Shown: positions 12,494 through 23,934 of the stretch, one piece after another
Position numbering within the stretch: the first letter of the stretch is position 1
How the letters are laid out: each line of letters begins with the position of its first letter
Origin: Wyeomyia smithii
Lineage: Eukaryota > Arthropoda > Insecta > Diptera > Culicidae
Length of the DNA: 64,000 nt
Direction: 5' to 3'
Assembly: GCF_029784165.1 (NCBI RefSeq)
Contig: NC_073695.1
Coordinates: 91,457,902 to 91,521,901 of the forward strand
Program-made: the position numbers and the translations under genes
Notes under the pieces: model-generated
The model's database searches: none
Told to the model about the DNA's origin: nothing
What the model saw: the letters and a program-made list of their open reading frames with translations, nothing else

Positions 12494-12585
12494 TAGAAGA
12501 GAACAACGTGAAAGAGGAAGTGTTTTCTTGCTTTCATTAGCGTTACCGCTTACCGTTACGTAGTCTAGTCCACTGTCAATTAGAT
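12494..12585 (+). repeat. 92-bp direct repeat, right copy
   Basis: Right partner of 9183-9274. It begins TAGAAGAGAACAACGTGAAA and ends CAATTAGAT. Confidence 0.9.
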
Positions 12586-12623
12586 AACAATATTCGAATT
12601 GTTGCTTATAGCATGACATAAAT

Positions 12624-12837
12624 GTTATGCATTAAGTTGAAAATTGGAGTTGTCGACTAGCGACATTCGATTTTACTCTCATACCGTACATTATACTTAA
12701 CGTCGGAAGTAGTGCGCTGTATAGCGCATCTGATTTTCTATACAGCGCATTACTTCCGACGTTAGGTATAATGTACGGTATGAGAGAAAAATCGAATGTC
12801 GCTAGTCGACAACTCCAATTTTCAACTTAATGCATAA
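12624..12837. repeat. 214-bp near-perfect palindrome
   Basis: Arms 12624-12724 and 12738-12837 are inverted copies of about 100 bp with few mismatches, separated by 13 nt. The centre reads GCGCTGTATAG, loop, CTATACAGCGC. It could be a foldback transposable element or a long hairpin RNA source. There is no coding frame and no clear target duplication. Confidence 0.9.
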
Positions 12838-12839
12838 TA

Positions 12840-13970
12840 GTAGAGTGCCAATGGAAATCAACTTTTCGAATTGCGCTGTAGGTCTCAAAAGTTTTATCTT
12901 TTCGAAAAAGCTCCCATGCAAAATTCCTTCTGCTCGATAGTCTGAAATAGTATATCTTCCCGACATTCCTTCGCCAGAATAGAGTAAGTCAGAATAAAAA
13001 GCTAGGAACTTGATGCCCATGGGAGAAAAACCACGACCGCATGGCAGCGAAATCAGTAGAAAACAACAAAAAATGAAGATTAAATTTCCAAAGCCAAGAG
13101 TTAATATGTTAGAAAATGACAGGAAAAAAATCTCGGGAAGTAGAATTCTTTCCGGGGTTTCAGAAGATTAGGTTTCAGTTGATTTTTTTAATAAAATCAA
13201 TCTATTAACTGACTTGAATCCGGTCGGTCGTAATTTTCTTCGCACGTACGGGAACTTTTGTATGATTTGTCTCTGGCAAGGCTCTGAAACATAAATTTAA
13301 CTTTGCAGTCGAGCTTACGGTAACCATTATCGGTTTTATTTTCCAAAGAATTGAATTTTACGAGAACATGTTCCCAAATTTCATTTTCATTATCATTGAC
13401 TTCCATATTACATAGACTTGAGCAATAGGGAGAAAGTTAGAGCGATTTGAAGCGCATCTAGTCACAGCACCATAAGTTAAACTTGTAACTTTATACGCGA
13501 TTATCTCGGAATGCTGTTTCCCGAAAAAGGACTGCCGTGATCATAATTGCCGAAAAGCTACTCAACCGGTTTTCTTCATCTATTTTTCAATGCTCGTTGT
13601 TAACGAGGTCGATCTTTAGAAAAATCATTTCTGAAGCACAAATTGTAAGTTTATTAAGCAGACAATATGTGCAGCAGGGGAAGGGAACTGGAAATATGAT
13701 ACAGATTTGGAAAAAATAAACCGCATCCCGACGGGACTCTGTAACTTTGTAGAAAAAAAATCCCATGCAATTTTAATGCTCAAGAACTTAATTTTTCGGG
13801 GAAAAAGTTCCCGTTAGCAACAGACCCAAAATACTATCGTTTACAGACCCGATACAATTCTAAACTAGTGGAATATTATAGGGCTAATGATTTCAGTTGA
13901 TTTTTTCATCAACAAATTCCTTTTTGCTGGTAGAAAATTGTACTTTTATGAAAATATAACTTCATTGTAA
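12840..13970. other. No recognisable gene
   Basis: Unassigned sequence with short open frames only and no domain recognised. Confidence 0.4.
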
Positions 13971-14162
13971 TAAAAAAATATTACACATTAAAAAATATTC
14001 TAACTTTCCTTATTTTTTTCGAACAAAATAATATATACCCCTTGAGGGGTGTTATACCTTTTTGCTCGAGAAAAAACAAGCAAGGTTTGGATTTTTTTAA
14101 GTGTGTAGCACCTTTTTGCCTTTCTCCTAGAAAGGTATAGCATTCACTGAAAAAACTAAAGG

Positions 14163-14330
14163 CACAGACTAACAGACGTAACACTGGGACCTAGCGCTGA
14201 TGTCGAAATACATGACGCAACGCGAACACGGCAGCAGATGGTGCTAGTGTTACTAACGTAAAGTACTGGAATCATCCGAACGATGCTTTTATTGAAAGTT
14301 TGTTCGAAGTGTTATGTCTGTTAGTCTGTG
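14163..14330 (+). mobile_element. MITE, P-superfamily-like (copy 5, internally deleted)
   Basis: 168-bp copy retaining both termini but missing about 140 bp of the interior. A perfect 7-bp target duplication CTAAAGG is present at 14156-14162 and 14331-14337. It sits in the long dispersed repeat. Confidence 0.85.
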
Positions 14331-14405
14331 CTAAAGGTATAAAAGTGCTCCAAAGATCCGAATGTCGTATTTCACTCGACTCAGTTCGACGAGCTGAGCA
14401 TTTTC

Positions 14406-14407
<2 letters not shown>

Positions 14408-14450
<43 letters not shown>
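14408..14450. repeat. (TG)n microsatellite
   Basis: About 21 uninterrupted TG dinucleotides inside the long dispersed repeat. The equivalent place in the other copy holds (CA)n at 38331-38359. Confidence 0.95.
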
Positions 14451-14452
<2 letters not shown>

Positions 14453-15750
14453 CGCTCTCCCAATCTCACTCGATTTTCTCAGAGATGGCTGGACCGATTT
14501 CAATGAAATTAATTGCAAATGAAAGGTCTATTTGCCCCATGAGACCCTATTGAATTTTATTGTAATCGGATTTCTAGTTTAGAGGTTATGTATCAAAATG
14601 TAAAAATCACGAAACATCAATATCTCAGAAATTACGCAACCGATTTGAACAAAATTAATTTCAAATGAACGGGCTACCTAAAATAACCCTTAGCTTTTGA
14701 ATTTCATCAAGATTGAACATGTGGTTCAAAAGTTATGGAAAGAAACGTTTTCTCGAGACTATTTAATCTAACTCATGTTTCTCAGAGATGGCTGGACCGA
14801 TTTTCATAAAATCGGTGTCAAATGGAAGGTCTAGCTGCCCCATAAGATCCCATGAATTTTTTTGCAATCGGACTATTACTTTGCCTGTTATGTTTAGAAA
14901 TGTGAAATCCAGCTATAGAAAGTAAAATATTTACAAGACTACTTGAACTCACTCACTTTTCTCAGAGATGGCTGAACCGATTTTCACAAAATTAGTGTCA
15001 AATGAGAGGTCCAGCTGCCTCATATCACCCTATTGAATTTAACCGAATCGGACTGTAACTTCGTCTGTAATGTATCGAAATGTGAAAATCACTAAACTTC
15101 ATTATCTCAGAAACTACATATCCGATTTGAACAATATTGATATCAGATGAACGGGCTAGTTAAGGGTTAACTGATGAATTATGATTGAACAAGTGGTTTC
15201 ATAATTCGGCTGCTCTATACGTTCCCATTTCATTCGATTATAATCGAACTTAAGCAACCGTTATATATTAAATTGTTAAAACAACGAGTCTATTATCTCA
15301 AAGATTACACGACTTATTCAACATAACTAACGTCATACGAACGAGTTATCTCTTAAACTTATAAACACCTAACTTCATAACAACTTGATATGTGGTTCAA
15401 AAGTTATGGAACAAAAAGGAATTCAAAGACTATTTAAAACTATACCTGCTTTGATCAATATACGTGGACTCAACATAATTTGAATGCGGTTTCGTACTAT
15501 TTGAACGTTCTCGGTATCGCTCGTGAATAAATTGTTCGAAATTGAAAGCCATTTCTTTTATTTCGCTATTTCTTAAGCACTAACATTACGTCAAATTTCA
15601 TATTTTATACTTCAATTACAACATCAATATTTTAGAACACAAAGAGTGAATATACTTTTATTAGATTGAAGCGTCCATGTAAATCTATTTTTACAAATAA
15701 TAAGTTTGAATGAGGAAGGCTGGGTCTGACCGCTAGGTGGATTAATTTAG

Positions 15751-18446
15751 ATTTTATACCACAACTATTATTGGTTACCTAAAAAAGTGCCCAAACTCAC
15801 AAAAAAAAATCTAAAATCTATGCCTCTCCAGGAGTCGTGTATTGTAATTGCTATTGGTCTATAAAAAGTTTGCAATGCTAGACATATATAATAAGATGGA
15901 GTTTCTGCGGAATAGTGGTGAGAAGTTAATTGATTTGATAACTATCTGCCAATGAGAGCACTAGGGGACTCCCCGTTCAAAATGTAATTGGCCACTGAGT
16001 TCAAGGAGTGCGATTCAAATAATAATATGTATAAATCAGAGGCTTACCTTGATTTGTTGGCAGCGCTGTGGTTTGTCCCTAAACTAATTTCAAGGACAGT
16101 GATTATAAATATAGCAGAAAAAGCAAAATTTGCAGTAATTATACTCTTAATGTCAATGTCAAACAAGATTATGCAACCTCTTTGGACAAGAATAATAATA
16201 CCAAAGGCAAACAGGAATAAAAATCCCAAATTCACAACCAGAAAATAAAAATCGTAACCACTCGTTTCTCAAGAAGATGTCGGGTTTGGCCTTTGACATT
16301 TTATCGAGTTTGGCCTTGACATTTTATCAGTACAATAAGGCTTCGTGTATGCTATTGAAGATCAAAATGGGAAAGAAACTAACTGTTCGCAATCACGCAT
16401 AGCAGCATGATAGGCATTTTTCGAATGTTTGCTGATCAGTATAATAGCTTGAATAAATTCTATTCAACTTTAGAAAATGCTGCCTGACGATCAGTAGCAC
16501 CGAACAAGTTTTAAGAGATTTGCATTAGTTTGTTTTGAAAATTAACAATCGGCTCAAACATCGCTGTGTCAACGAGGATGGCTCTAACAATTTTGACTAG
16601 ACAATGTCTCTTTTTGTTGTTTCCACATGCAAATATTCTGTTATGATCAAACTTTTAGTCCACATCAAGTTTGCGGTCACGGGTTACCAAACAATAGCAA
16701 TGAAACTAAATCAATGATAGCACTGGAATCATTAATTAGTTTATACGGCTACAGGGGGTTTAGAGAAGCGCCATACAAGAAGATTGGAAAAAAAAATCTG
16801 GGTAGGGAAGTAACCAACTTTTCAATAGACATCGTTCAGAATCACGATACACAGAATTAAGCAGCTAACCCGTATTTAAGTTCCTACAACAAAACACATG
16901 CGGAGTGTTGACCGTGAATAATTAATCGAAGTGTCGAACATTACGCCAATCGTAGGATTGTCCGTGTACAGCTCATCTCAACTGATTTATTGTAAGGTGA
17001 AATTACTATCCGCGCTTTGACAGCAACTCAGAACAGCAGATCGAAAAATCCTCCGAAACACGAATATTGAGGAAAAACGGGTAAAGAGTGCTTTCCACCA
17101 CCAGTAAGCATATCAACACTCAACAGTTGCATACACTCGATCTAGCAACATCAACAAAAGAGAGATACCACATCGATAAACAACCATGCTTAAATATTGC
17201 ATCAACACACAAAACACAAACACCAAACACATTTCAGCCACATAACCCTGTGCTTGTTCATTAATCTGTCGGCATCTCAACAAACCTATATGATTGGCAA
17301 AAAAACACGCGTCTGTACCATAATGTCACTCGTTCCACTATACGCATAAGTGCCATCATATGCCGCTTTCAGCTATTGTTGAACCTACGAAAACTAATCG
17401 TGTAGTTCAACATGCCGGTAGCGATGTCCATCGGCGCAGGCTGTCAAGATCTTTCGTTGTAAAAAAGATGCTTGAATTAAAAATTCGTTGACTTTTAAAC
17501 GCAAACGATGTACTCAGGGTAAAATTTTGACTACCAGCTGGTTAATAAAACATTATTTCAGGGTTGCTTCCTGTCTTAGTTGGAAACATTTAAATATTTT
17601 CACTCTAATGTGGTCTAAATATACGATTAGCGTGGAATTATGACCAACAACTTTATCCACTGAATGATTATAATGATATGAAGATTCTTGGGCGAATTGT
17701 GTGATTGGAATTTTTTTCTTGAAGTGGTTTAGGAGGAATTCCAACACCATTGAATAGCCGAGAACTCCCTCGAGCTCGGGTTGGTAACCAGCAACGTCAA
17801 GGCCATCAACAGGCGGTCTAATAGCTTGCGATCAATCGTTGAACGGCAAAAATCATGAGCAAATATTGACCACATGAAGAATCGCGGAACTGAGAAGAAA
17901 ATTTTCCGATTTGTTTGATGAAGTTGCCCCAATCGCTGCTAGTTGCTGCTCTGTCCGTCAGTCATGTACTAACAGATTCGCAAATGGAGGGGAAAGATAA
18001 GTAAATCTAGCATATATCAAAACACGTGGTTGGGTAACAGCATTGACTATTTGCTCGGCATATAGACCCACTGAAGTGTTTGGCGAGTCAGTTTATCGCT
18101 TGTGGGACTAAGTAGCACTTGCCAACAATGCGTTGGATGATGGGCTTAACCGCGTCGTTTAGCAACATGGAACCAACAGCATACTAGAGATTTACCGCTT
18201 CGTGGAGATTTTTTTATGCGCCATATTGTAATATGGATGGATTATTGATAATGAGATATTTCGCTCCAAATCGATCAGTGGTTGACAGCAACCTCTTAGA
18301 ATCGAATAATGGGAATGTAAAGACTGAATCTCATAGAACAACGTGACACATTCTTCCTAAATCAATTCAGACTAATTTCTAAAGAGGTCTAAGTGTTCCA
18401 ACACTTTGTTTCCAATTCTATTTATCAAACATATTTTGAATGTTAT
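15751..18446. other. No recognisable gene
   Basis: About 2.7 kb with several open frames of 60-90 codons and no recognisable domain. A CA-rich stretch lies at 17120-17260. Confidence 0.4.
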
Positions 18447-18447
18447 A

Positions 18448-18860
18448 CAGGGTGTTCAATAAAATCGAAAACACTATAAAAATGTGCTCAAAAAAGATAT
18501 TCTTTTCTGAGTCAGTTTTGATTGAGGTTACTTTTATTGAGAACCTTCAGGACATATAAGTTGAGAGCACGCGCCTGTATGACGAATTCGAGACGTTTCT
18601 CAAAAGAATCGAAAAGAATAAAAGTTCTGGCGATTAAGGTCCGGAGAACTGAGAGGCCATACAATCTTATCGAGAAAACCAGTCAAACTCTCCCGAAACC
18701 AAGCTTGAACGATATTCGCCATGTGAGCCGGAGCGCCATCTTGTTGAAAGTTTCCAAAGTGCCGGGCCACAACCTTCTCCAGAACCCCGGCTTGAAGTAC
18801 GCGGTGTGTATTTTCACGTTTTACCTTTGTTATACCAGAATAAAAGTTATGAAATCGGTC
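18448..18860 (-). pseudogene. mariner-type transposase, C-terminal fragment
   Basis: The minus strand encodes a piece with HRVLQAGVLEKVVARHFGN followed by FQQDGAPAHMANIVQAWF and IVWPLSSPDLN. This matches the 'QQD-x-AP-x-H ... WP-x-x-SPDLNP' region of mariner-like transposases, closest to the ITmD37 type; the Asp of QQDGAP is the second catalytic Asp. The frame breaks after SPDLN, so the last catalytic Asp region is lost. Downstream on the same strand the sequence reaches CAGGGTGTTCAATAAAATCG (18448) next to TA, which looks like the mariner terminal repeat. Only this 3' part survives. Confidence 0.8.
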
Positions 18861-18885
18861 GAAAAATGCAAAATAGATCCGAAGA

Positions 18886-18998
18886 CTAGAGCTGGTCAGA
18901 TTTGGCATATTTCAAACCCGTACTTCGATCAAACCCGAACCCGACCCAAACCCGAAACGGGTTTGAAAACCTGGAACCCGACCATCTCTACCGAGGAC
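18886..18998. repeat. Small inverted-repeat unit with AACCCGA repeats
   Basis: Bounded by AGAGCTGGTCAGA and CCCGACCATCTCT. The interior is a run of AAACCCGAACCCGACCC-like direct repeats. It may be a small MITE. Confidence 0.4.
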
Positions 18999-19096
18999 CA
19001 GTAGGCCGAGTTGTCTGCATATATGTGACGCTCAATACTAACGCACCTTTCTTACAGAACGCAGTATCTACCGAGCGGATTTTTAATTAGTGACTT

Positions 19097-19206
19097 AAGC
19101 AGGTATTAGACGAAGCAAACATTTGCTATTTTAGGTACTAGTTTTATTTGCACAAAATAAAATCCGTACCAAAAATAGCAAATATTTGCTTCGTCTATAC
19201 CTGCTT
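19097..19206. mobile_element. 110-bp hairpin MITE with TTA flanks
   Basis: Arms of about 40 bp (left AGCAGGTATTAGACGAAGC) pair with the right end almost perfectly. The flanks can be read as a 3-bp TTA duplication, as in PIF/Harbinger elements; that superfamily is inference. Confidence 0.7.
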
Positions 19207-20865
19207 TATATTTCAAGATATAGGTTGATTAAATTTTAAGATTCAAACATGGAACATTTTTGACATGGGGTATTCAACTTCTTGAACATTGTAGGATGCT
19301 TCCATACAAAATAATATCTCTCTATCTTCCCCTTTTTCTTTGTATGTCTCTCTTTCTTTCCATGCTACACTCTTTTTTATCTCACTGTTTCTTGTTTGTC
19401 TGCCTCTTTCTCCAAATTTTCACTCATACTTCTTCTCTCGCTCTCATTCTCTTTCTGTTTCTCTTTCTCATTTTCTTTCGCTTACTGTTCTTGCTTTCTA
19501 TTGTTTCATCATCATCCTCTTTAGTTGTAATAGGCAAAGATTCCTCTGCAGTCTATATGATGGATTCTTCTGCAGTCCACATGATGGTTATACAGAAGTA
19601 ATAACCACGATATGTATTTGCGGTCGATTTAAAGCGGTACAATTTTTGTAATAGAGCTAAACTGCCCATAATCGCATATTTGTAACATTTGCGAAATTGG
19701 TTGTTCGAGCAAAAGATACTTTTATATTTTGTCCTTAAATGCATTGTTCCCAATATATTCTTGCAAATAGACACTTTAATTAAGCTTAGTGTCTTGAAGA
19801 AAGCACTACTTTACACTATGTATACATTGAACATTACTTTTGAAGTCAAATTGGTTGAAATTTTCGCAATGATACTTTTATGCCGTCACTTTCAAGCTAC
19901 TTTTGGAATATATCACGGGGGAAATGAAGTTTTTCTTGTGTTCAACAAGCATGAGCTGAACATCAGAAACGGATCACCGGTGGTTGGTTACCGGACCAGA
20001 ATAACTTCCGAATTCCAAAAGATGCAGATGTGAATTTATTTTTTTGACAAAAAAGTTGAAGAAGTTAAGTAGTGTTACAATTATGCGGTTATTTACGCTA
20101 TGTGACAAAACAACTTGGTATTTTTTACAACTTTTTTCAAACAAACATAAGCTTATTTTTTCAGATGTAAAAAATACATAATATTTTAAGCATTACCCAA
20201 TAAAAAGCGTGAGTTCCATAAAATGTCGAATGTTACAATTATGCGATTACAGGCAGTAAATAAATAAAAACCTGGCATTTATTAATATTCAATTAAAACA
20301 GATTATGTATTACAAATTTTAAAAGTGTCAAAAAGACTGTAAGCCATATTTTTGGGCAGTTTTTTTAAACAAAATGTCCGTTCCACATATACCATTTTTA
20401 ATATGAAACATTCATGTTTTTAGACATTATTGAAGCCTCCCAATCAGAACGAAATCACTGCCCGTAGACAACATTGTATATGAGAGGAATGACAAGGCGC
20501 TCACCGTTATGGGAACTATCATACCAAAACAAATAACAGCGTTTTGATGTTACTCATTTCTTTTGAATACACTGATTTCTAACTCCCCTTCTCTCTCTTT
20601 TTTTTCTCTCATTCTGACTCTAATATCTTTTGATATCCTTTTTTATCTCTCTTTGTTTTTCCCTTTCTTCTTCTCTCTCTCACACTGTTTGCTTACTTTT
20701 TCTCTCTCTTTGTCTGTCTCTTTTTTTAACTCTATGTTGCTCTATCTTTATGTGTACGACGAACAAATAAAGTTTCTCGGATATGACTGAATTGAAAAGT
20801 ATCAAAATTTAGTTATTTACAATTATCGTTATTTTTAGTTATTATCGTTATCTTTAGTTATGATA
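19207..20865. other. Gene-free stretch with two pyrimidine tracts
   Basis: Strongly CT-biased tracts lie at 19311-19515 and 20582-20735. They create Leu/Ser/Phe-rich open frames that I regard as compositional artefacts. Between them is AT-rich sequence with no recognised motif. Confidence 0.5.
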
Positions 20866-20869
20866 GTGT

Positions 20870-21110
20870 GGGCATTACAGATCAACTCTCCAGGTCAACA
20901 GCGATCTTCAGGATCTTGTGGTTGATTTTTCGACGATCCCGCTCCCTCACCACCTTAATGGCTGCTGGCGTTCTCGTCGAACGCGGCTGCTCTGATCTCG
21001 CACGGCACTTGGCTGAGCCCGTCTCTCGGTACCAACGGATGGTGGTATAGATGAAGTTCCGCTTCACCCCGTGGGATTTCAACTGCCGAAATTTGTCACC
21101 TGGTCGCTCT
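20870..21110 (-). pseudogene. mariner-type transposase, N-terminal HTH fragment
   Basis: The minus strand encodes HGVKRNFIYTTIRWYRETGS and RSTRTPAAIKVVRERDRR. These match the N-terminal helix-turn-helix and linker of ITmD37-type mariner transposases ('V-Y-x-TI-x-RY-x-ETGS-x-x-x-R-x-RSG-x-PR-x-x-RT-x-x-x-x-K-x-VRER'). It runs for about 65-80 residues and then stops. It is on the same strand as the C-terminal fragment 2 kb away, so the two could be pieces of one element or two independent relics. Confidence 0.75.
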
Positions 21111-21299
21111 CAAACAACTATACTTCGAACCCTATCAAACGATTATAACAAACGGGTAACACAAATATTTTCGAACTTGATAGGAATAACAAAGCCTGTA
21201 ATATTCTTGATATGCCAGAATGATAAAAAGTAGAGAATTACATACTAACTAACTCTAATCTCTTAAGTAAGTAATTTTGATAGGAATTTAAAAATAAAT

Positions 21300-23930
21300 A
21301 AAAGCCTCCATTCTACCACCAACGAGAATGGCTTGAAGCTAGTGAACTTCGCTGCGGTCTAATGAAGAGGCTGTCCAACGTATTCAAATCAAGATCGAAG
21401 AGGAAGATACGTCTGAACATCCAGAGACTATCAACGGATGGAGTTGCTGCAGAGTTCATTCGCAAAGTTGATAGACGGATCGATGAACCAGTTGAAATGG
21501 ACCTGAAAGAGCAGTAGAAGCACATCCAAGAGGTGGTAAGTGAAACAGCACGAGAGGTGGTATGTATGGCAGTGGGAAGCACGCGTAGTGACTGGTTTTT
21601 TGCTGAATGTCTAGAAGTGACGGAGGAAAAGAACCGCTACGCTAACACGATAGGATCAACAAACCTAATCACGCGTCAGATGCGATAGAAATAGGCTTAA
21701 GCGCCGCGTCTTTGCGGGGACGCAGAACTGCGACACGAAACGAGGAGCTTCTGTAGAGTTGGGCCGTTACAAATTTTATTTTCATTTTATGTGCCCCCCC
21801 TTCATCATGAATATTGGAAGGGGAAGAAAAAAAGCTCAAACCGTTTTGTTCATTTCATTGGTTTTCCGAGAGCATAAATGCTTAATTTAGCAACAAACAA
21901 GTCAGGTGACAGCGAGAGTGTCGTCGAAAGGCAAGCGAAATAAATACTAATAATAATAAAGTGTTTTTTTTTTTCAACATTTATTTGAGTGCAAGTTACA
22001 AACGTCATAACTTGCACACAAACTTTGATCAAAGATATTTCTTTTTTTTTCGCCTCGGTGTTATTTATTTTTTGCCACCAAAGGGGCTAACTTTGATAAC
22101 CTAAGACATAAAAAGAATTCGGAATTTGTATCAGCCTTATTAACGGAATCAGAAACCGGGCCGTGCCAGTTCCTGCCATGTGCAATTACATGGAGGGGAA
22201 CCTGATTGCCGATAAGTCGCAGGTGGCCAGGCATTGAGAACAGCTCTACGAAGTGGTGCTGAACGGTGAGGAGGATAGAAGAGTCATCCAAGGGATGAAA
22301 TAGACAAGTTGCGGATGAATGAAGTTGGATGAAGTGAGAAAAATTTGCAGAGAACTGAATAACCACAAAACCATTGGGAAGGACAGTATATCGGGTATGT
22401 CTTAGGAGAAACTACCTACAAACTGATTTGGAAGGACTCATATAGACCGTTCCGATAATTATAAATACACTTACGATCAACCGTCATTTCATATAACGTG
22501 CAGTATTCAACCAAACGTTGGCTGCGTCCGTCCAAAACAAGCTGAATCTGTGAAACCAAGAGCTCGGAAGCTTTATGACAAACTTCTGACCAAAAAATGG
22601 GGTGTGTTATCATGGATGACGAAACCTACATAAAACTGGACTATAAGACTCTGCCAGGACCGCAATTTTATACATCACCGAAGGGAAAGGATGTCCCTGG
22701 ACCAGTGAAAGCCATTTACACCGGAAAATTCGGCAAGAAGGTAATGGTTTGGCAGGTCATTTGTGAATGTGGGAAAATATCTCGTCCATTCATTACGAAT
22801 GACACAATGAATGGTAAAATTACTCTAAGGATGCACTAGGGTGGTATAAAACAAATAATGTCACATGTGTCCCAAAGGAGATGAATCCTCCAAACTGCCC
22901 TGAAATTCGCCCTATTGAAACTTTTTGGGCTTTGACCAAGGCAAAGCTGAGGAAATATGTCAAACCAGCGGACAATGTTGAAAAATTTAAAAAAGATTGG
23001 CTTAAAGTGGTAAAAATGGTCGGAGAACACACTGTGCAAAAGCTTATGAGTAGTGTTAAGAGAAAAGTTAGGGAACTCGCGTATCCTACGAAAAATAATC
23101 CCAACTTGAATTGAAACTGGAAAGAAAACACTTATTATCTATATTTCAGAATGAAATGACCCGAAAAATCCTGTATTTTTTGTTTTATTCAAGAAAGAAG
23201 ATGTATTTATAATTTTCGGAACAGTCTATATGTCCAATCTATAAGAAAGGGACACAGACTCAACTGTAGCAACTATCGAGGCATAACCCTTCTCTATTCC
23301 GTTTGAAAAATTCTTTCCCGTGTCCTGTTCCATAGACTTAGGTCGTTGCAAAAAACCTTTGTTGGCAAGCTGCGTGAGTAGGACTTGCCATAAACACTGC
23401 CAAAACGAAGTATATGGTCGGCAGAGAGCTTGGTAGTTCTACGGGTGTTAGTACTGCGGTGGTGATGAATGGAGATACTTTCGAAGTGTTTGATGAATTT
23501 GTCTTTGGATCGGGACAGCGAACCGAGCTTATTACGGATTGCGTAGCCAGCTTAGATCCCGCAGACTACAAATCCGCTCGAAATTTGCGCTGATCATCCT
23601 GGTGGCGCTCTCTACGGACATGAATCGTGATATTGTTGAGCTGATGAAACACGGCAGGTTACAGTGGGCAGGCCACATAGCACGTATGAACAAACGGCAA
23701 AAATAATAATCAGCAGTGACCCGGATAGAGGTCGACGACTTCGAGGCAGACCCCGCACGCGTTTGACGTGTGCTGTCAGCGGAGATGCCCGAGCCACGTT
23801 TGTAAAGGGCGACTGTAGAGGAGTGAGCAGCACAAGACCGCGTTTTATGGAGGTGTATTCTGATTTCGGCATAAGATCTCTATGATATGTCGCCATAAAA
23901 GTTAAGATAAGTAGGTATTACGTGTCACGA
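21300..23930 (+). mobile_element. RTE-like LINE relic, fragmented
   Basis: Degenerate pieces lie in order on the + strand. Residues of the endonuclease-to-RT linker are at 21360-21770. The stretch EGNLIADKSQVAR is at about 22190-22230, and LNNHKTIGKDSISG at about 22352-22395. PIYKKG followed by CSNYRGITLL is at 23234-23300. KTKYMVGRELG is at about 23405-23440, and LMKHGRLQWAGHIARM with DPDRGRRLRGRPRTR is at 23640-23770. This order matches mosquito RTE-type LINEs. Numerous stops, frameshifts and internal deletions remove the catalytic RT core. A Tc1-like element is inserted immediately before the PIYKKG block. Confidence 0.8.
22445..23226 (+). mobile_element. Tc1/mariner-like element inserted in the LINE, deleted
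   Basis: The ends are inverted repeats flanked by TATA/TA. The left has GACCGTTCCGATAATTATAA and the right, reversed, has GACTGTTCCGAAAATTATAA. The transposase is a relic: VIMDDETYIKLDYK (first catalytic Asp), KKVMVWQVICECGKIS, then a jump to LGWYKTNNVTCVPKEMNPPNCPE and IETFWALTKAKLRK, ending near 23114. The segment that normally holds the second catalytic Asp is missing near 22840, and stops are present. It splits the RTE-like LINE, so it is the younger insertion. Confidence 0.85.
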
Positions 23931-23934
23931 TCCT

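Larger units (their letters stand above)
13975..15750 (-). repeat. Long dispersed repeat with internal tandem units (copy A)
   Basis: Contains three related blocks starting near CAGAGATGGCTGGACCGATT (about 14480, 14783 and 14966) plus a TG microsatellite. It ends near GGCTGGGTCTGACCGCTAGG. The same blocks occur in reverse orientation at 36155-38600. No protein is encoded. A P-like MITE is inserted near one end. Confidence 0.75.

Noticed and set aside
19260..19651. Open frames of 103-113 codons, Leu/Ser/Phe-rich, that look like membrane proteins
   Set aside because: They arise from a pyrimidine tract; overlapping frames share the same bias and none has a plausible start or domain.
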